This document shows positions 13,047 through 14,905 of a DNA stretch of 14,905 bases, piece by piece. The stretch covers positions 1-14,905 of the forward strand of contig VBJR01000357.1 of NCBI GenBank assembly GCA_005880175.1, given 5' to 3'. The stretch comes from Chloroflexota bacterium (lineage in GTDB: Bacteria > Chloroflexota > Dormibacteria > Dormibacterales > Dormibacteraceae). Every line of letters begins with the position of its first letter. Position 1 is the first letter of the stretch. Under the pieces are notes generated by a model. The model was not told the origin of the DNA. It did no database searches and worked only from the letters and a program-made list of their open reading frames with translations. A program made the translations under genes and the position numbers.

Positions 13047-14905
13047 ATGCGCAACCCCGCCGGTCACGCGGCCGCGGCTCCGCAGCCGGCCGGGGGCTCG
13101 GCCGCCCGCGGCCGCCTGCGGACCCAGACGGCCGCCGTCGTGGCCTGGGCCGCCGGCGCGGCCGCGCTCGCCACCGCCCTCTTCCCCACGCTGGCGGCGG
13201 CGCTGTTCGCGTTCCTGGGCGGCGCCGTGATGGTGGTGACCATCCGCACGTCGCTGCGCGGCGGCCTGGTGGCCGGCGCGGCGGCGGCGGTGCCGTTCGC
13301 GTTCGCCGACCTCGAGCTGAGCGGCCTGGGCGGCGCCGGGGCCTCCCACCGGGTGGTCGCGTCGCTCCTGCTCGGGCTGGGCCTGCTGCTGGTGTCGGCG
13401 GCCGTCGCCGACGCCGCGTCCGCCGCGATCTCGCGCGTGCCGGCCGAGCCGGCGCGGACCGGCGACACGGGGCCGATCTGGACCGAGCGGGCGACGATGA
13501 GCGAGCGCGACGCCGGCCTGCGCCGGGCGGCGTGGGAGCTCGCCCGCGCGGCCGAGTACCGGCGGGAGGTGGCCCTGGCGCTGGTCGGCCTGGACGTCCC
13601 CCCGGGCGACGACGACGCGGGCATGCGGCTCGGGCTGATGCAGGGCCTGGACGAGCTCGTGCTGGAGAGCGTCACGCGGTTCGACCTGGTCTGCGAGTAC
13701 GGCCCCTGCGAGCGGCTGATGGTCCTGCCGGAGGAGTCGGCGGCGAACCTCCTGGACGGCGGCTCGCAGATCTGCGCCCTCGCCACCGAGCGGCTCGGCC
13801 GTCACGTCCGCATGGCGCTGGCCAGCTTCCCGGCACACGGCTCGACGCTCCATTCGCTGCTGTCCGAGCTGGAGCTCGACCTGAGCACGTGCCGCACCCA
13901 CGGCATCACCGTCCAGGTGTGCAGCACGACGCCGCAGCGGGCGGCCGACGCGATGCCCGCGGCCGAGCCGCTCCGTGGGCCTGACGGGTTCCCCTTCTTC
14001 GTGCAGACCTCGCTCCGGCGCTTCTCCACGCCCATCGCCCTGCTGGCCCAGTGGCTGCTGTTCGGGTCGGCGTTCATCGGTATCAAGGTCGGCGTCAGCC
14101 ACGTGCCGCCGCTGCTGTTCTCGGGCTCGCGGCTGCTGGCCGCCGGTCTGCTCCTGTTGGCCTGGTCGGCGTGGCGGAGCGGGTGGCGGCTGGGCCTCAG
14201 CCGCCGGGACGTGGTCGAGGCCTCGGTCGTCGGGCTCGGCCTGATGGTCGGCGGCCAGGCCTCGGTCAGCTGGGCATCGCAGTTCGTGTCGCCCGGCGTG
14301 ATCGCGCTGCTGGTGACCCTGGTCCCGATCTGGACGGCGCTGTTGTCGTGGCTGGCGCTGCGCCGGCCGGTCCCGCTGCCGGCAGTGATCGGCATGGCGG
14401 TCGGCTTCGGCGGCGTGGCGTTCCTGGCCTCGCCCGCGGGCGGCGCGGCGCCGCCGCTCGTGCCCACCCTGCTGGTGGCGGTGGGCTCGGTGTCGTGGGC
14501 CGCGGCGTCGGTCTACACCACCCGGACGGAGATCTCCCGCCGGCCCGTCCTGGCCACGAGCGTCCAGCTGGTGTCCGGCGGCGCGGCGCAGATGGCGATC
14601 GCGGTGGCGCTGGGCGAGGCGGGACAGGTGCAGGTGCCGGCCCTGCTGGGCCCGGCGGCCGTGGCCTGGCTGTTCCTGTTCGCCGGCCCGTCGCTGGTCG
14701 GCTTCCCGCTGTACACGTGGCTGCTGACCCACACGAGCCCGGCCGTGGCCAACGCCCAGGCCTACGTGACCCCGGTGGTCGCGATCGTCCTGGGCTGGGT
14801 GCTGCTCGGCGCGTCGGTGCGGCCGGCGACGCTGGTGGCAGCCCTGGTGATCCTGGCCGGCGTGGCGCTGATCGTGACCACCGGGTCGCGAGGGACGGGC
14901 CGGGA
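13047..14905 (+). CDS. Membrane-anchored degenerate GGDEF-like domain fused in frame to an EamA/DMT transporter (partial)
   Basis: The frame is open from ATG 13047 to the window edge, 619 residues. Residues about 28-128 hold three or four hydrophobic helices. About 160-300 reads as a GGDEF-fold domain (ELARAAEYRREVALALVGLD, then LDELVLESVTRFDLVCEYG) whose signature loop is Y218-GPCER instead of GGDEF, so diguanylate cyclase activity is not expected. After a linker (AMPAAEPLRGPDGFPFF), from about 319 an EamA transporter begins (WLLFGSAFIGIKVG, PPLLFSGSRLLAAG). It continues through both EamA halves to VILAGVALIVTTG at the edge, about 300 residues and so nearly complete. The first part commonly sits beside BcsB; EamA exporters are normally separate. 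GTG 14001 could start a separate EamA protein, but then the GGDEF-like frame has no stop. A lost stop or an indel would give the same picture. Confidence 0.7.
   Translation, partial: MRNPAGHAAAAPQPAGGSAARGRLRTQTAAVVAWAAGAAALATALFPTLAAALFAFLGGAVMVVTIRTSLRGGLVAGAAAAVPFAFADLELSGLGGAGASHRVVASLLLGLGLLLVSAAVADAASAAISRVPAEPARTGDTGPIWTERATMSERDAGLRRAAWELARAAEYRREVALALVGLDVPPGDDDAGMRLGLMQGLDELVLESVTRFDLVCEYGPCERLMVLPEESAANLLDGGSQICALATERLGRHVRMALASFPAHGSTLHSLLSELELDLSTCRTHGITVQVCSTTPQRAADAMPAAEPLRGPDGFPFFVQTSLRRFSTPIALLAQWLLFGSAFIGIKVGVSHVPPLLFSGSRLLAAGLLLLAWSAWRSGWRLGLSRRDVVEASVVGLGLMVGGQASVSWASQFVSPGVIALLVTLVPIWTALLSWLALRRPVPLPAVIGMAVGFGGVAFLASPAGGAAPPLVPTLLVAVGSVSWAAASVYTTRTEISRRPVLATSVQLVSGGAAQMAIAVALGEAGQVQVPALLGPAAVAWLFLFAGPSLVGFPLYTWLLTHTSPAVANAQAYVTPVVAIVLGWVLLGASVRPATLVAALVILAGVALIVTTGSRGTGR

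Noticed and set aside
12621..14732. Very long open frame on the minus strand opposite the bcsB-like and GGDEF-EamA genes
   Set aside because: Composition is dominated by R, A, G and P with repeated Q/H, typical of the complement of high-GC coding DNA. The plus strand carries recognisable domains throughout.

Overview
The window is very GC-rich bacterial DNA with many GTG starts and several ATGA/GTGA-type gene overlaps. The gene content (VapBC, a receiver-domain regulator, a BcsB-like protein followed by a GGDEF-like protein, CoxL/XDH-type molybdenum hydroxylase subunits) fits a high-GC Actinomycetota or Chloroflexota lineage. The sequence alone does not settle the phylum. I see no rRNA, tRNA, CRISPR array, transposase or phage gene.

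Layout. (1) 1-357, minus: 119 residues of a response-regulator receiver domain running off the left edge, divergent from the next block. (2) 492-3124, plus: an FdrA/AllF-like protein and a DUF1116 (YlbE/AllG-like) protein overlapping by 10 bp. In E. coli these families, with a third (AllH, DUF2877), make up oxamate carbamoyltransferase. (3) About 3070-3768: a VapB antitoxin and a VapC PIN toxin, apparently inserted against the 3' end of the DUF1116 gene. vapC has a good Shine-Dalgarno but an ATC where its start codon should be. (4) 3765-4637: a PhzF-family isomerase overlapping vapC by 4 bp. (5) 4686-6341, minus: a secreted five-Asp-box sialidase-like beta-propeller, convergent with phzF across an 11-bp hairpin. 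(6) 6440-7216, plus: a cyclase/kynurenine-formamidase-family metal hydrolase. (7) 7389-10849, plus: a molybdenum hydroxylase, with a fused FAD plus 2Fe-2S subunit followed by a molybdopterin subunit broken by two frame changes, each next to an apparent internal deletion. (8) 10951-window end: a BcsB-like secreted protein, then one open frame joining a membrane-anchored degenerate GGDEF-like domain to an almost complete EamA/DMT transporter.

How they may work together. FdrA, DUF1116, the cyclase-family hydrolase and the molybdenum hydroxylase suggest catabolism of an N-heterocycle (purine, pyrimidine or similar): hydroxylation, ring opening or amide hydrolysis, then carbamoyl transfer. This is inference; the third carbamoyltransferase subunit, a carbamate kinase and a dedicated ring-opening enzyme are not in the window. 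The BcsB/GGDEF-like block looks like a c-di-GMP-linked exopolysaccharide module, but no BcsA glycosyltransferase is visible.

Most worth checking: the GGDEF-like/EamA fusion frame, the doubly interrupted molybdopterin subunit, and the vapC gene with a non-canonical start. All three could be real biology or assembly/indel artefacts, and the presence of several in one window makes read-level validation important.
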